Shown piece after piece: positions 9,421-19,776 of a stretch of DNA of 53,028 bases; the stretch's first letter is position 1; the number at the start of each line of letters is the position of its first letter. The notes below the pieces were generated by a model that ran no database searches, was not told where the DNA came from, and worked only from the letters and a program-made list of their open reading frames with translations. A program made the position numbers and the translations under genes. The stretch is from assembly GCA_016936975.1 (NCBI GenBank), contig JAFGWU010000049.1:1-53028 (forward strand). The letters run 5' to 3'. Source of the stretch: Bacteroidales bacterium. Lineage in GTDB: Bacteria > Bacteroidota > Bacteroidia > Bacteroidales > GCA-2748055.

Positions 9421-11202
9421 ATGGAACGGATTGAAAACGGCATAAAAGAAACGGTCATTCATGCTATCTTCCATTTATACGGGGAACAGGTTTCGGCGGA
9501 TCTTCTCCTGGTGCAAAAAACCAGGCGTGAGTTTTCCGGAGATTTCACGCTGATAGTTTTTCCTTTATTAAAAATATCAAGGAAAAGCGCGGAGGAAACT
9601 GCTGATGCCATTGGCCATTACTGTGTCAGTAACAACTCATACCTGAAGTCCTATAATGCGATAAAAGGTTTCTTAAATATTTCTGTAAGCCAGGAATACT
9701 GGTTCAATTTTCTGTTTTCCGAATTGCAGCGGGAGGATTACGGAACTTTACCGGTTTCGGCAAACTCTCCAAAAGTGATGATCGAATTTTCATCTCCAAA
9801 TACAAATAAACCACTGCATCTTGGTCATATACGTAATAATCTGCTCGGATTCTCCATCTCCCGGATAACAGAGGCCTGCGGAAACAGGGTGAGAAAGGTG
9901 AACCTGGTTAATGACCGGGGCATTCACATCTGTAAGTCCATGATTGCATGGAAATTATTCGGCAATGGGGAGACACCCGGGCAATCAAACATGAAGGGTG
10001 ACCATCTCGTTGGAAAATATTATGTGGAGTACGAAAAGGTCTACCGGAGGCAGGTCTCCGAACTGATAGAAAAAGGAGCTGATCCGGAACAGGCAGCAGA
10101 ACAGGCACCTATTCTCCTGCAGGCAAGGGAAATGCTCCGAAAATGGGAAGCCGATGATCCGGAAACCAGGGAGTTATGGGAACGAATGAATCATTGGGTG
10201 TATGAAGGCTTCAATGTGACTTATAAAAGATTGGGTGTTGATTTCGACAAAATCTATTATGAATCGGAAACCTATAAACTTGGGAAGGAGCTTGTCTTGA
10301 AGGGGCTGAGAGAAGGTATCCTGGTTCAGAAGGAGGATGGCTCCGTCTGGGCTGATCTCTGCAACGATGGTCTGGACACAAAACTGCTCCTCAGGTCTGA
10401 CGGAACCTCAGTTTACATGACCCAGGATGTAGGAACCGCCCACCAGAGATATGCAGAATTTGAATTCGATCAGCATATTTACGTGGTCGGAAACGAACAG
10501 AATTATCATTTCCAGGTGTTGAAGCTTGTTCTGAAAAAGCTGGGATTCGATTGGGCTGACCGGCTTTATCATTTATCATATGGAATGGTTGAGCTTCCGG
10601 AGGGAAAGATGAAATCGCGGGAAGGAACAGTGGTTGATGCAGATGATCTCCTGGATGAGATGGAAAAGACGGCCAGACAGATGTCGGAGGAACTTGGAAA
10701 ACTGGAGGAGTACGGAGAGGAACAAAAAGAGGTTATATACAGACAAATTGGTTTGGGGGCATTAAAGTATTATATTTTAAAGGTTGACCCAAAAAAGAAT
10801 ATGACCTTTAATCCGAATGAATCAATTGATTTCAACGGGAATACCGGGCCATTCATTCAATACTCCTATGCACGTATTCAGAGTGTGCTGAGAAAAGCTT
10901 CAGAGACGGGGGATCGAAATATTATTATGAATCTGAATGACAAGGAGGTCTACCTGATTCGCATGATATATGAATTTCCTGAAATTATATCTGAATCGGC
11001 CAGTACATTGAATCCTTCCCTCATTGCCAATTTTCTTTTTGACCTGTCCCGGGAATTCAATCAGTTCTATCACGATTTCAGCATCCTGAGTGCTGAGAGC
11101 CATGAGCTGGTTGTATTGAGAACCCATCTGGCAAAGGCTGTGGGCAATGTTTTAAAATCAGGGATGGGCTTACTGGGTATCGAGGTACCTGAGCGGATGT
11201 AA
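9421..11202 (+). CDS. argS: Arginyl-tRNA synthetase
   Basis: This cytoplasmic class I enzyme charges tRNA-Arg with arginine using ATP. The 593-residue length is normal. The HIGH-type motif is HLGH at residues 133-136, within PLHLGHIRNN. The KMSK-type loop is KMKSR at 396-400, within GKMKSREGTVV. The N-terminal tRNA-binding region and the C-terminal anticodon-binding domain, with NGNTGPFIQYSYARI leading into it, are intact. It is followed 14 bases later by a TPR protein gene that may be co-transcribed. Upstream lie a terminator and a TATCTTTG promoter box. Confidence 0.98.
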   Translation: MERIENGIKETVIHAIFHLYGEQVSADLLLVQKTRREFSGDFTLIVFPLLKISRKSAEETADAIGHYCVSNNSYLKSYNAIKGFLNISVSQEYWFNFLFSELQREDYGTLPVSANSPKVMIEFSSPNTNKPLHLGHIRNNLLGFSISRITEACGNRVRKVNLVNDRGIHICKSMIAWKLFGNGETPGQSNMKGDHLVGKYYVEYEKVYRRQVSELIEKGADPEQAAEQAPILLQAREMLRKWEADDPETRELWERMNHWVYEGFNVTYKRLGVDFDKIYYESETYKLGKELVLKGLREGILVQKEDGSVWADLCNDGLDTKLLLRSDGTSVYMTQDVGTAHQRYAEFEFDQHIYVVGNEQNYHFQVLKLVLKKLGFDWADRLYHLSYGMVELPEGKMKSREGTVVDADDLLDEMEKTARQMSEELGKLEEYGEEQKEVIYRQIGLGALKYYILKVDPKKNMTFNPNESIDFNGNTGPFIQYSYARIQSVLRKASETGDRNIIMNLNDKEVYLIRMIYEFPEIISESASTLNPSLIANFLFDLSREFNQFYHDFSILSAESHELVVLRTHLAKAVGNVLKSGMGLLGIEVPERM

Positions 11203-11215
11203 AGAGGATCAAGAA

Positions 11216-12376
11216 ATGAAACGATACATTGCCTTCATAATTTCCCTGTTCGGATTGATTCTGACGTTGCATGCTCAGAAAAGCAAAATCCTCTCGGTAT
11301 ATCAATATATTGAAACGGATATGTTTGAAGATGCAAAACGGGCGGTTGAGGAAGCTATCAGACATGAGAAGACAGCAGAATGGCCAAAGACGTGGTTTGC
11401 CAAGGGCTTTTTATGTCAGGTTGCCTATGAAGAAGGGGTAAAAGAGAATGATAATAAAAAGAAAGAGTTATACCCCGATCAGCTTTACCTGGCATATGAA
11501 TCTTATGAGAAAGCACTTGCCCTGGATACCAGGGACCGGCTCAAGGATCAAATTGCCCGGCAATACGTTTTACTTTCAAACGATTTTCAGAAAATTGGAA
11601 AAGATCATTATCAGAGGAATAAATTTCGCGAAGCCTCAAAGGCTTTTGAACATGCCCTGGCAGTAGCCGGAAGCCCTGTTCTTGCATCGGAAGTGGATAC
11701 AAGTTTAATCTATAATGCAGCCATTGCCGCTTTTAAAAGCCATCAATGGGACAGAGCGATTGCACATCTTGACGAATTGAACCAGTCGGGTTATTCCATA
11801 AACACGGTGCTCCTGCTATTCAGGGCACAACTTGAGAAGGGGGATACAATTTCTGCTGAAAATGTACTCAGAGATGGAATTGAACGGTATAACGGAAATG
11901 ATTCCATCATTCTGCAATTGGCCACGCTCCTTTTTGAGGTTAATGATCATGAAGGAGCCTTATCGGTCCTGGATGAGGCATCGGTCAATGACTCTTCGAA
12001 CTATATTTTCCCCTATACAAAAGGATTAATCTATCAGAAGCTGGAGTTATACGAGGAGGCCATTGAAGCTTATAAGCTGGCCTCCTTCCTTGCGCCGGAA
12101 GAGACCGGGATATACACCAGCATTGGAACCTGTTACTACAATATTGGGGTGGAGATAGAGGAGCACGCACGCACCATAACCGACAGATATACCTACAGGG
12201 TAGAGAAGGCCAAATCGAAAACTGCCTTTGAAAAATCCCTGAACTGGATGGAGAAAGCGTATGCCCTGGACCAGTCTGATCAGGAAATCATTATAAAGCT
12301 CTATCGATTGTATCAGATCCTTCAAAAAACCGATAAAATCAACAGTCTGAAAGACCTGGTTCCTTCCCGTGATTGA
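11216..12376 (+). CDS. Secreted tetratricopeptide-repeat protein
   Basis: A 386-residue protein with a signal peptide (IAFIISLFGLILTLHA) and cleavage probably near residue 20. The rest is made of TPR-like helical pairs, for example around YESYEKALALD, ASKAFEHALAVAG, YEEAIEAYKLASFLAP and SLNWMEKAYALD. Such proteins usually act as periplasmic scaffolds. No partner is indicated. It begins 14 bases after argS and ends 2 bases before the convergent DUF3078 gene. Its function is unknown. Confidence 0.85.
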   Translation: MKRYIAFIISLFGLILTLHAQKSKILSVYQYIETDMFEDAKRAVEEAIRHEKTAEWPKTWFAKGFLCQVAYEEGVKENDNKKKELYPDQLYLAYESYEKALALDTRDRLKDQIARQYVLLSNDFQKIGKDHYQRNKFREASKAFEHALAVAGSPVLASEVDTSLIYNAAIAAFKSHQWDRAIAHLDELNQSGYSINTVLLLFRAQLEKGDTISAENVLRDGIERYNGNDSIILQLATLLFEVNDHEGALSVLDEASVNDSSNYIFPYTKGLIYQKLELYEEAIEAYKLASFLAPEETGIYTSIGTCYYNIGVEIEEHARTITDRYTYRVEKAKSKTAFEKSLNWMEKAYALDQSDQEIIIKLYRLYQILQKTDKINSLKDLVPSRD

Positions 12377-12378
12377 TG

Positions 12379-14274
12379 TTAAAACTTGAACAACAGTGTC
12401 AATCCCAGGAATTCCTTGAACTGCATCTTAGGAGCTTTACGGATGGTGCCATCCGGCAAATACACTGGTTGATTGTCTTCATCCAGCACTGTGAACCGGA
12501 TATCATCGTCATAGATTAAATGAAGATTCAACCGGACCGAAAAATACCAGCTGATTTTTTTATCCAGATAAATCTCCCAGTCCACATCGATATTCTGAGG
12601 CTTATTCAGATAGCTTGAGAATAACCGCAGGGAGTTGTTAATATTCAGGTCCTCAAGGAGGGTTAATTTGTTTCTGAACAACAGCTGGGCTCCCATTTCC
12701 TGCCTGGACCGTTTATCACCGGCTATACCGTGCTTGGTTTGCTCGATGTTTGCCGTATCCAGCACAAATGTGTTTTTGTAGGATAAAGGTGAAAAATTGA
12801 AAGAGGTATTTTTAAATGGTTTGAATTCCATCCCCAGTCCGATGGTCATTGTTCCGGGATTCAGAAACTTTGAAATAACCACCGAATCATTCGGATAATT
12901 ATAACCCCTTGCAATCTGGCTCTTCATGTAGAAGGTGGCACTCAAATCAATTTTTTTCCTGATGATCCTGTTCCATTGAGAATTCAGTTCAAACATATCG
13001 GTATTGGTTCTTAACCCATGTTCTTCTGTGATGATGGTCCCGAATTTCAAACGTCCGCTGCTGGTCCACTCCGTTTTATTCTCTTTGTTTGTATATTTCG
13101 AGGTTCCAATAATATCAAGCATGCTTGACAGGGAGTTTTCTCCCCCGCTGGACCAGTTTGACAGATAAGTCTGGTTCAGAGCAAACGTACTCGACAATTC
13201 ATAATCCCAGTAGACTGGTATTTCATTTAATTGTTCCATACTGGCCAGGTTAAGATCCGGTTGAATGTCTGCAATTGGGATATCATCGATGGATTCCTTG
13301 CTGAGCCGGTTAACATCCACATCCTCTTCCAGAATGAAGCTTAATTCATTCTTTTCAGGATTTCCAATCCAGATGGTTATAGAGTCATTTTTATAATTTT
13401 TAACCCAGAAACGGTAAAGTTCATTTTTACCGGAGGATATCCAGAACGGTGTCGGCCGCCTGTATATATCACTTAGTATCAGAAACGTGGAGTCTCTATG
13501 TTCAGTAAATGCGAGAAGCGTTTGCACGGCAGTCTGCAGGGAATCGGGCATCAGGGTATCCGGAACAATATAAAAAGGGGAGCCCGCATCGGCCAAGAGA
13601 ATCCCCAGGGTGTCGGACCACAGCAAATTTGAGGAATCAGGCATCATTCGGACAGACTGATGACTACCTTCCGGTATAATGGGGGGGAGTATGCCTTCAT
13701 TCGTGATCCGAAATATTTCAATATTACGGGAGCTAAGAAAGGCGGTATCTATTATGGATTCATAAATTGTATCCCTGGTTTTAAGCAGGGAATCTATTCG
13801 CGTCTTAATGTCAGGGAGTTCATTTTTGAAAAAGATCTCAGAAATATCAAGGGTTTCTGCAGGAAATGTTTTCTTCACGATAAACGGATCTTTTTCCAGG
13901 AAAGCGGTATCCAGTATGAAGGTGGAGTCGTTCAGCCATCTGACCTGCAAGGAGTCATAATGGATGATTTGACGGGGCTCAATCGCTATTTCCGCGAAAT
14001 TGAACCGACGGAGTTTTGTCTCAACACTGTCGTATGGTTCACCGGTATGATCCAGCAGTCGGACCAGTGCACGTTTCATGGTGTCATTATCTGGCCGCCA
14101 CAGATTTTCGGAATCAAGCAATCTTTGAATATAACTTGTGGCAGAAGATACGTTGACGATGATTGGATTGTAATGAGTGGTATCCTTCTGCTGGATTAAA
14201 CTTTCGGAGTGGGATTGGGCATATGCCAGTCCTGTAAAGGCAACTCCGAGAATGAAAAAGATAATTCTTCGCAT
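12379..14274 (-). CDS. DUF3078 outer-membrane protein
   Basis: A 631-residue protein with a signal peptide (FILGVAFTGLAYAQ). The C-terminal half, from about residue 360, begins ALNQTYLSNWSSGGENSLS. It is the DUF3078 domain, a run of alternating amphipathic strands ending in aromatic LTLLFKF, which suggests an outer-membrane beta-barrel. The N-terminal half of about 330 residues is aspartate- and serine-rich with no domain that I recognise. It may be a periplasmic or surface region. The gene stands alone between a convergent TPR gene and folD, 71 bases past its start. The molecular role of DUF3078 proteins is not known to me. Confidence 0.85.
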   Translation of the reverse strand: MRRIIFFILGVAFTGLAYAQSHSESLIQQKDTTHYNPIIVNVSSATSYIQRLLDSENLWRPDNDTMKRALVRLLDHTGEPYDSVETKLRRFNFAEIAIEPRQIIHYDSLQVRWLNDSTFILDTAFLEKDPFIVKKTFPAETLDISEIFFKNELPDIKTRIDSLLKTRDTIYESIIDTAFLSSRNIEIFRITNEGILPPIIPEGSHQSVRMMPDSSNLLWSDTLGILLADAGSPFYIVPDTLMPDSLQTAVQTLLAFTEHRDSTFLILSDIYRRPTPFWISSGKNELYRFWVKNYKNDSITIWIGNPEKNELSFILEEDVDVNRLSKESIDDIPIADIQPDLNLASMEQLNEIPVYWDYELSSTFALNQTYLSNWSSGGENSLSSMLDIIGTSKYTNKENKTEWTSSGRLKFGTIITEEHGLRTNTDMFELNSQWNRIIRKKIDLSATFYMKSQIARGYNYPNDSVVISKFLNPGTMTIGLGMEFKPFKNTSFNFSPLSYKNTFVLDTANIEQTKHGIAGDKRSRQEMGAQLLFRNKLTLLEDLNINNSLRLFSSYLNKPQNIDVDWEIYLDKKISWYFSVRLNLHLIYDDDIRFTVLDEDNQPVYLPDGTIRKAPKMQFKEFLGLTLLFKF

Positions 14275-14345
14275 AAGAAAAAATTTGAAAATGGCGTGAA
14301 CCCGGAAACGGTTAAAATGCGCTTACAAATAAATAGAACGGATTG

Positions 14346-15224
14346 TCACAGGCGGATATTTTTCCTGGCGGCCATCAATGTATTGCTCAGCAGGGCGACC
14401 CGGGTCATGGGGCCGACACCACCCGGGACAGGTGTAATATAGGAGCATTTTTGTGCAACCTCATCAAATTTCACATCTCCTTTCAGCCGGAATCCCGATT
14501 TGGTTTCTGAAGAAGGGACCCGGGTGGTCCCCACATCTATTACAACGGCTCCCTCCCTGACCATGTCTTCAGAGATAAATTCCGGGGAACCGAGAGCGGC
14601 CACCAGTATATCGGCCCCGGCACAGATTTCAGCCAGATTGCGTGTACGGCTGTGTGCAACCGTAACAGTGGCATTAATTGCTTTCTGAGACATCAGGATA
14701 CTTAATGGACGTCCCACAATATTACTTCTGCCTACGATCACGCAGCTTCTGCCTGATGTTTCAATGTTGTAGCGTTTCAATAATTCGATAATCCCGAAAG
14801 GGGTGGCCGAGATGAATGAGGGCAAACCAATGACCATTTTGCCTACATTGACGGGGTGGAATCCATCCACGTCCTTTGAAGGATCCAGAGCCTCAATGAT
14901 ATTTTGTTCTGAAATGTGACCGGGCAGGGGAAGCTGTACAATAAAGCCATCAAGTTCCGGGTCATTGTTTAACTCGCCTATTTTTTGAATTAAATCGGCT
15001 TCCTTCACATCCTCACCGAACCTGACCAGGGTGGATTTGAAGCCGACCTCTTCACAATCTTTTATTTTGTATGCCACATAGGTTTCGCTCCCGCCGTCAT
15101 GACCCACCAGCACTGCAGCAAGGTGCGGAGCCCTGGCGCCCCTTTTAATCATCTCATCGACACTGGCTTTAATCTCTTCTTTTATCTCTTTAGCCGTTGC
15201 TTTTCCATCAATTATCTGCATCAT
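14346..15224 (-). CDS. folD: Bifunctional methylenetetrahydrofolate dehydrogenase/cyclohydrolase FolD
   Basis: FolD interconverts 5,10-methylene-, methenyl- and 10-formyl-tetrahydrofolate, feeding purine, formyl-Met and methionine synthesis. From the ATG at 15224 it has 292 residues; a second ATG at 15221 is equally possible. Visible signatures are [14 protein letters not shown] with the catalytic lysine, QLPLPGHI, the nucleotide-binding GRSNIVGRP and the C-terminal PGGVGPMT. It lies 36 bases downstream of ffh and is probably co-transcribed with it. It supplies the substrate chain used by the metF and metH genes near the right end of the window. Confidence 0.97.
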   Translation of the reverse strand: MMQIIDGKATAKEIKEEIKASVDEMIKRGARAPHLAAVLVGHDGGSETYVAYKIKDCEEVGFKSTLVRFGEDVKEADLIQKIGELNNDPELDGFIVQLPLPGHISEQNIIEALDPSKDVDGFHPVNVGKMVIGLPSFISATPFGIIELLKRYNIETSGRSCVIVGRSNIVGRPLSILMSQKAINATVTVAHSRTRNLAEICAGADILVAALGSPEFISEDMVREGAVVIDVGTTRVPSSETKSGFRLKGDVKFDEVAQKCSYITPVPGGVGPMTRVALLSNTLMAARKNIRL

Positions 15225-15260
15225 AAAAATTTTATAGTACCAGAATATTGCCACATTAAA

Positions 15261-16607
15261 TTATCTCATTCCATTTTTCATCGCCTGTTGATTCATCATG
15301 CGGGCGAGGTTTTTACCTTTCCCGGTGGTCATCATCCGCATCATTCTCCTGGTTTCATCGAACTGCCTGACAAGGCGGTTTACCTCGGTAACAGAAGTGC
15401 CGCTTCCGTCTGCAATCCTTTTTCTTCGGGTTCCGTTGAGAATGGAGGGATTGTTACGTTCTTCGGGGGTCATGGAATGAATGATTGCCTCGATGCCCCT
15501 GAAGGCATCATCGTCCATATCCAGGTCTTTCATCGCTTTTCCGACCCCCGGGATCATGGATGCCAGGTCCTTGATGTTACCCATCTTCTTAATCTGCTGT
15601 ATCTGAGACAGGAAATCATTGAAATCAAATTGGTTTTTTGCCAGTTTTTTCTGAAGCTTTCTGGCCTCTTCCTGGTCATATTGTTCCTGAGCCTTTTCAA
15701 CAAGGGAAACGATATCTCCCATGCCAAGGATCCTGTCGGCCATTCTCTTCGGGTAAAATACGTCGAGGGCCTCCATCTTTTCACCGGTACTGACAAATTT
15801 TATAGGTTTATCCACTACCGACCTGATTGAGAGCGCAGCGCCGCCACGTGTATCTCCATCCAGCTTTGTAAGCACCACTCCGTCGAAATCAAGGCGGTTA
15901 TTAAACTCTTTTGCCGTATTGACAGCATCCTGTCCGGTCATAGAGTCGACAACGAAAAGAATTTCATGGGGGGAGACTGCTTCTTTGATGGATGAAATCT
16001 CTTTCATCATCTGTTCGTCAATGGCAAGCCGTCCTGCCGTATCGATGATAACCGGATTATAACCTTTGTGGCGTGCCTCCCTGATGGCTGATACGGCGAT
16101 TTTTACCGGATTCATGTTGCCTTCCCCGCTGTAAACCGGAACGCTTATTTGTTCTCCCAGAACCTTCAGCTGATCGATTGCAGCAGGTCTGTAAACGTCT
16201 CCGGCGACCAGCAGGGGTTGTCTGCCTTTCTTCGCTTTCAGCAGATAGGCGAGTTTGCCTGAGAAAGTAGTCTTCCCCGAACCCTGCAAACCTGCAATCA
16301 AAATAACGGCCGGCTGACCCTTGATATTTATTTCTACGGATTCCCCGCCCATCAGTTCTGCGAGATGATCATGAACAATCTTGACCATCATTTCACCCGG
16401 TTTAACCGCGGTGAGAATTTTTTGTCCGAGTGCCTCTTCTTTTACCTGATCGGTGAACTGTTTGGCAATTTTAAAATTGACATCCGCATCGAGCAGTGCC
16501 CGCCGCACGTCTTTCAGGGTTTCTGCAACATTGATTTCCGTAATTCTTCCCTGTCCCTTCAGCAGCCTGAACGATTGTTCCAGCTTATCGGATAAATTCT
16601 CAAACAT
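15261..16607 (-). CDS. ffh: Signal recognition particle protein Ffh
   Basis: Ffh binds signal sequences of nascent membrane proteins and, with SRP RNA and FtsY, targets ribosomes to the membrane. The start is set at the ATG at 16607 ([13 protein letters not shown]), giving 448 residues. The open frame extends upstream but without homologous sequence. The N-domain is followed by the GTPase G domain with [14 protein letters not shown] and TKLDGD. The methionine-rich M domain ends near RRMMRMM and [21 protein letters not shown] box lies 28 bases upstream. Confidence 0.98.
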   Translation of the reverse strand: MFENLSDKLEQSFRLLKGQGRITEINVAETLKDVRRALLDADVNFKIAKQFTDQVKEEALGQKILTAVKPGEMMVKIVHDHLAELMGGESVEINIKGQPAVILIAGLQGSGKTTFSGKLAYLLKAKKGRQPLLVAGDVYRPAAIDQLKVLGEQISVPVYSGEGNMNPVKIAVSAIREARHKGYNPVIIDTAGRLAIDEQMMKEISSIKEAVSPHEILFVVDSMTGQDAVNTAKEFNNRLDFDGVVLTKLDGDTRGGAALSIRSVVDKPIKFVSTGEKMEALDVFYPKRMADRILGMGDIVSLVEKAQEQYDQEEARKLQKKLAKNQFDFNDFLSQIQQIKKMGNIKDLASMIPGVGKAMKDLDMDDDAFRGIEAIIHSMTPEERNNPSILNGTRRKRIADGSGTSVTEVNRLVRQFDETRRMMRMMTTGKGKNLARMMNQQAMKNGMR

Positions 16608-16634
16608 ATTTTTAGCGTGATTCAGATTTTGACG

Positions 16635-16642
16635 CAAAAGTA
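16635..16642 (-). promoter_or_regulatory. Putative ffh promoter -7 box
   Basis: On the minus strand this reads TACTTTTG, an exact TAnnTTTG match 28 bases before the ffh start. No clear -33 element was found. Confidence 0.5.
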
Positions 16643-16760
16643 GATAAAAACAGGGATATATGAAAGTTGAATCAGGCAGGTGCATTTCAGGCAGGGCAGA
16701 GAGCCCGACAGCCTGTTACCGATGCACGAAGCAGGGGAGAGGCGTGCAATGACGGCAAAC

Positions 16761-17570
16761 CTAATCGATAATTCCCTGCGGTTCGCCTGGCGAGGAAGAG
16801 GTGTTTTTTGGCCTCTTGATGACCCTGAGGTGGTGAGAATATTTACCTTTCTCCATATTAAAGATCCCCTGCTGATCGATCCGGTCAATCCTTACATAAC
16901 CGGAGGCGTGAATCAACCTGCCCTGTTCAAGAAATATTCCCACATGATTGATCTCTCCCTCCATGTTGTCAAAGAAAGCAAGATCGCCGGGTAATGCTTC
17001 ATGAATGAAGTTAACATTTTCGCCTGTTAAAGCCTGCTGGTAACTATCGCGCGGGAGATGAAAGCCCCTGACCCTTGAAAGAAACTGTGAGAGCCCGGAA
17101 CAATCGAATCCAAATCCGCATCTTCCACCCCAGAGATATGGGACAGATATCAGCAGTCCGGCAATCTTTTCGATACTCACCCGGGAATCCGGCAGGAGAA
17201 AGTCCTGGTGGTTGTTCACTCCGAAAAATTCCCCGTTAATCTCAAAACGGCTGTCCCTGATTATTGGAGCGACGGATCCTGCAGGAAGCAGAATCTGTTG
17301 ATTGGTTTTCAATCTTATTACCGGTGTTACCTGGTTGCATGCTATTTGCTTTCCTGCAGCAGTATAAAGCGTATCAAACAGCCGGTAGATACCCTGACTG
17401 GAGATATATCCCTCAAAACCATCAAAGTCTGATTTTATCAAGGACCATTCCTTCCCGGATTCAAGAATGTCAAAAGTTTCTCCAAACAAAACCTGGGAAG
17501 TCATTTCCGATTTTTCCGAGGGTTCTCTGCGTACCGGTGTAAAACCCGATAAAATTATCCCTTTATCCAT
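16761..17570 (-). CDS. NlpC/P60 family peptidoglycan hydrolase
   Basis: A predicted cysteine peptidase of the C40 family that cuts D-glutamyl-diaminopimelate bonds in cell-wall peptides. From the ATG at 17570 it has 269 residues; ATG at 17579 would add three. The N-terminal part is SH3-like (PVRREPSEKSEMTSQVLFGE). The catalytic domain has Cys157 in GFDCSGLSQ, the histidine in NHVGIFL and a third polar residue in IHASG. No signal peptide is obvious, as in dipeptidyl-peptidase VI-like enzymes that act on recycled muropeptides in the cytoplasm. It precedes ffh on the same strand. Confidence 0.9.
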   Translation of the reverse strand: MDKGIILSGFTPVRREPSEKSEMTSQVLFGETFDILESGKEWSLIKSDFDGFEGYISSQGIYRLFDTLYTAAGKQIACNQVTPVIRLKTNQQILLPAGSVAPIIRDSRFEINGEFFGVNNHQDFLLPDSRVSIEKIAGLLISVPYLWGGRCGFGFDCSGLSQFLSRVRGFHLPRDSYQQALTGENVNFIHEALPGDLAFFDNMEGEINHVGIFLEQGRLIHASGYVRIDRIDQQGIFNMEKGKYSHHLRVIKRPKNTSSSPGEPQGIID

Positions 17571-17660
17571 GCATGTCATATAAATTTTCCAAATTAACAA
17601 ATAGATTTTTATCAGATTAACAATTTACAGGTATTTCTGTTTCCTTTGTTAAATTTATGG

Positions 17661-17668
17661 TAGATTTG
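17661..17668 (+). promoter_or_regulatory. Putative promoter -7 box of the HD-domain gene
   Basis: TAGATTTG matches TAnnTTTG and lies 31 bases before the ATG at 17700. The -33 region is weak. Confidence 0.5.
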
Positions 17669-17699
17669 GGGGGTTTTTACAGTTAAGAAACTTTTTTTC

Positions 17700-19772
17700 A
17701 TGAAGTGGATCAAGCAGATATCCAGGTACTGGAAGACCATTCAATTAGCATTGACATACCTGGCTGCCATATTAGCAGTTTATTTCATGTTTCCCAGGGA
17801 GGGTAAGTTCAGTTATGAGTTCACCAAAAATAAACCCTGGATGTATGAGGATCTCATAGCCCCTTTCGATATCCCGATATACAAGACGGAGCAGCAAATT
17901 CAGCATGAGCGGGACAGCCTGTTAAAAAAAACGAACCTTTATTTTTTAAAAGATACTGTTATCGGCAGGGAGATGATATCCTCCTTTGGTTCGGAATATT
18001 CCGGACTGGTTTCATCTATAGGATTGGGGGCTTACATATCCAATACCTGGAATTATACCGGTGAGCTGATAGAACAGATTCTGAGTGAAATTTATGAAAG
18101 AGGCATTATTGAGAATCATCCGGTTCTTGATAATGAGGATAAGGAGAACCTCAAAATAATGGTGGTCAACAGAACCATCGCCGAACAGAAAACCTACAGT
18201 GAGCTTTTTACATTACGCTCCGCCTATGATTATTTAATGACGGAATTAAAAAAGCTCAGTCCGGCTTCGACGGAGGTGGTTGGGAGATTGTCCCTGGCAG
18301 ACTATCTCCGGCCCAACATAATATATGATGAACATACCACTAACAGGGTCAAGTCAGCCAGGATGGAGGAAGTCAGTTTAACCCAGGGGATGGTTCAGTC
18401 GGGTCAGCGCATAATATCCAGGGGAGAGCTGGTTTCGGGAAGGTCTTATCAATTATTGGAATCTCTTCGAAAAGAGTACGAGACCAACCCGAACATCAAG
18501 AAAAACTATTTCCTGGTCTATTCCGGGCAGTTATTCCTGATTGCCCTGATCATATTATCGCTGCTCTGGTTTCTTTACAATTACAGAAAGGATATTATGG
18601 CCAGCTGGACGCAAACCTTTTTCATTCTTTCACTCATTGTAATCATGGTGGGGATTACCCTTTCAGCGGTCAGAAATGATGTAATCAGTGTCTATGTCAT
18701 ACCTTTCGTGGTAGTTCCGATATTTCTTAAGACTTTCTTCGATGACCGGGTTGCCATATTTGTTCACATTCTTACGGTAATTCTTGCCGCTTTGTGGGTT
18801 CCGAACAGCTATCAGTTCGTGCTTCTGAATTTTCTGGCCGGTCTGGTAGGTGTTTTTGCGATGCGTTCGTTTTACAGAAGAGGCATATTATTTTACACCG
18901 CAATCTTTGTTATTCTGACTTATATCTCGGTTTACCTGGTATTTTCCTTTTTACAGGAAGGAAATCTTTCTTCGGTCAACTGGCTGAATTTATTGTGGTT
19001 TGGAGGGAATGGCCTTCTTATTCTGACTGTTTACCCACTGGTTTTTCTGTTTGAAAGGGTTTTTGGATTTCTTTCCGATGCCACACTCTTTGAATTATCG
19101 GATACAAATCAACCCCTTCTGAGGATGCTTGCCGAAAAAACCCCTGGAACGTTTCAGCACTCCATGCAGGTGGCCAATCTTGCAGAGGAGGCAGTCCTCA
19201 GGGTTGGAGGTAATTCTTTGCTGGTCCGGACAGGGGCTTTGTATCATGATATCGGAAAGATGGATAATCCCCAATATTTTATTGAGAACCAGAGAAACGG
19301 GGAGAATCCTCATGATAAGATAGATTTTCAGACGAGTGCCAGAATTATTATCGGACATGTTTTAAAAGGGGTGGAGATTGCAAGGAAGCACCGGCTTCCG
19401 GATAAGATAGTTGACTTTATAAGGACCCATCATGGGACAGGCACCGTTCAATATTTTTACCGCTCATTCATAAACCAGAACCCGGGCAAAGATATTGACA
19501 TCAATGAGTTTACCTATCCCGGCCCCAAACCTTACTCGAAAGAAACCGCCATTTTAATGATTGCCGATTCGATTGAGGCCGCCTCCAGGGCGATGAAAAA
19601 TATAAACCAGGACACCATCAATGAACTCGTCGACAACATCATAGCAAATCAGACCAGGGAGCAACAATACTCGGATTCAAACCTGACCTTCAAAGATATT
19701 GAGATTATCAGAGAATTATTTAAGAACAGGTTGTCCAATATTTATCATGCCAGGATCGAGTATCCCGAATAG
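17700..19772 (+). CDS. 7TM-HD phosphodiesterase, PgpH-like
   Basis: A 690-residue membrane enzyme. An N-terminal helix (residues 17-31) is followed by a large extracytoplasmic 7TMR-HD region, then about seven membrane helices (residues 275-455). The cytoplasmic HD domain carries the metal-binding pair His516-Asp517 in HDIGK, with RTHHGTG and MIADSIEAASRA further on. Members of this architecture, such as Listeria PgpH, degrade cyclic di-AMP, so this is the likely reaction. No cyclase gene is in the window. A TAGATTTG box suggests its own promoter. It converges on lolA with a 4-base gap. Confidence 0.92.
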   Translation: MKWIKQISRYWKTIQLALTYLAAILAVYFMFPREGKFSYEFTKNKPWMYEDLIAPFDIPIYKTEQQIQHERDSLLKKTNLYFLKDTVIGREMISSFGSEYSGLVSSIGLGAYISNTWNYTGELIEQILSEIYERGIIENHPVLDNEDKENLKIMVVNRTIAEQKTYSELFTLRSAYDYLMTELKKLSPASTEVVGRLSLADYLRPNIIYDEHTTNRVKSARMEEVSLTQGMVQSGQRIISRGELVSGRSYQLLESLRKEYETNPNIKKNYFLVYSGQLFLIALIILSLLWFLYNYRKDIMASWTQTFFILSLIVIMVGITLSAVRNDVISVYVIPFVVVPIFLKTFFDDRVAIFVHILTVILAALWVPNSYQFVLLNFLAGLVGVFAMRSFYRRGILFYTAIFVILTYISVYLVFSFLQEGNLSSVNWLNLLWFGGNGLLILTVYPLVFLFERVFGFLSDATLFELSDTNQPLLRMLAEKTPGTFQHSMQVANLAEEAVLRVGGNSLLVRTGALYHDIGKMDNPQYFIENQRNGENPHDKIDFQTSARIIIGHVLKGVEIARKHRLPDKIVDFIRTHHGTGTVQYFYRSFINQNPGKDIDINEFTYPGPKPYSKETAILMIADSIEAASRAMKNINQDTINELVDNIIANQTREQQYSDSNLTFKDIEIIRELFKNRLSNIYHARIEYPE

Positions 19773-19776
19773 AATT

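Noticed and set aside
13660..14199. Plus-strand open frame of 179 codons
   Set aside because: It is antisense to the DUF3078 gene, with no family features.
16608..16685. N-terminal extension of Ffh
   Set aside because: The added 26 residues are not family-like, and the -7 promoter box at 16635-16642 lies inside that stretch.
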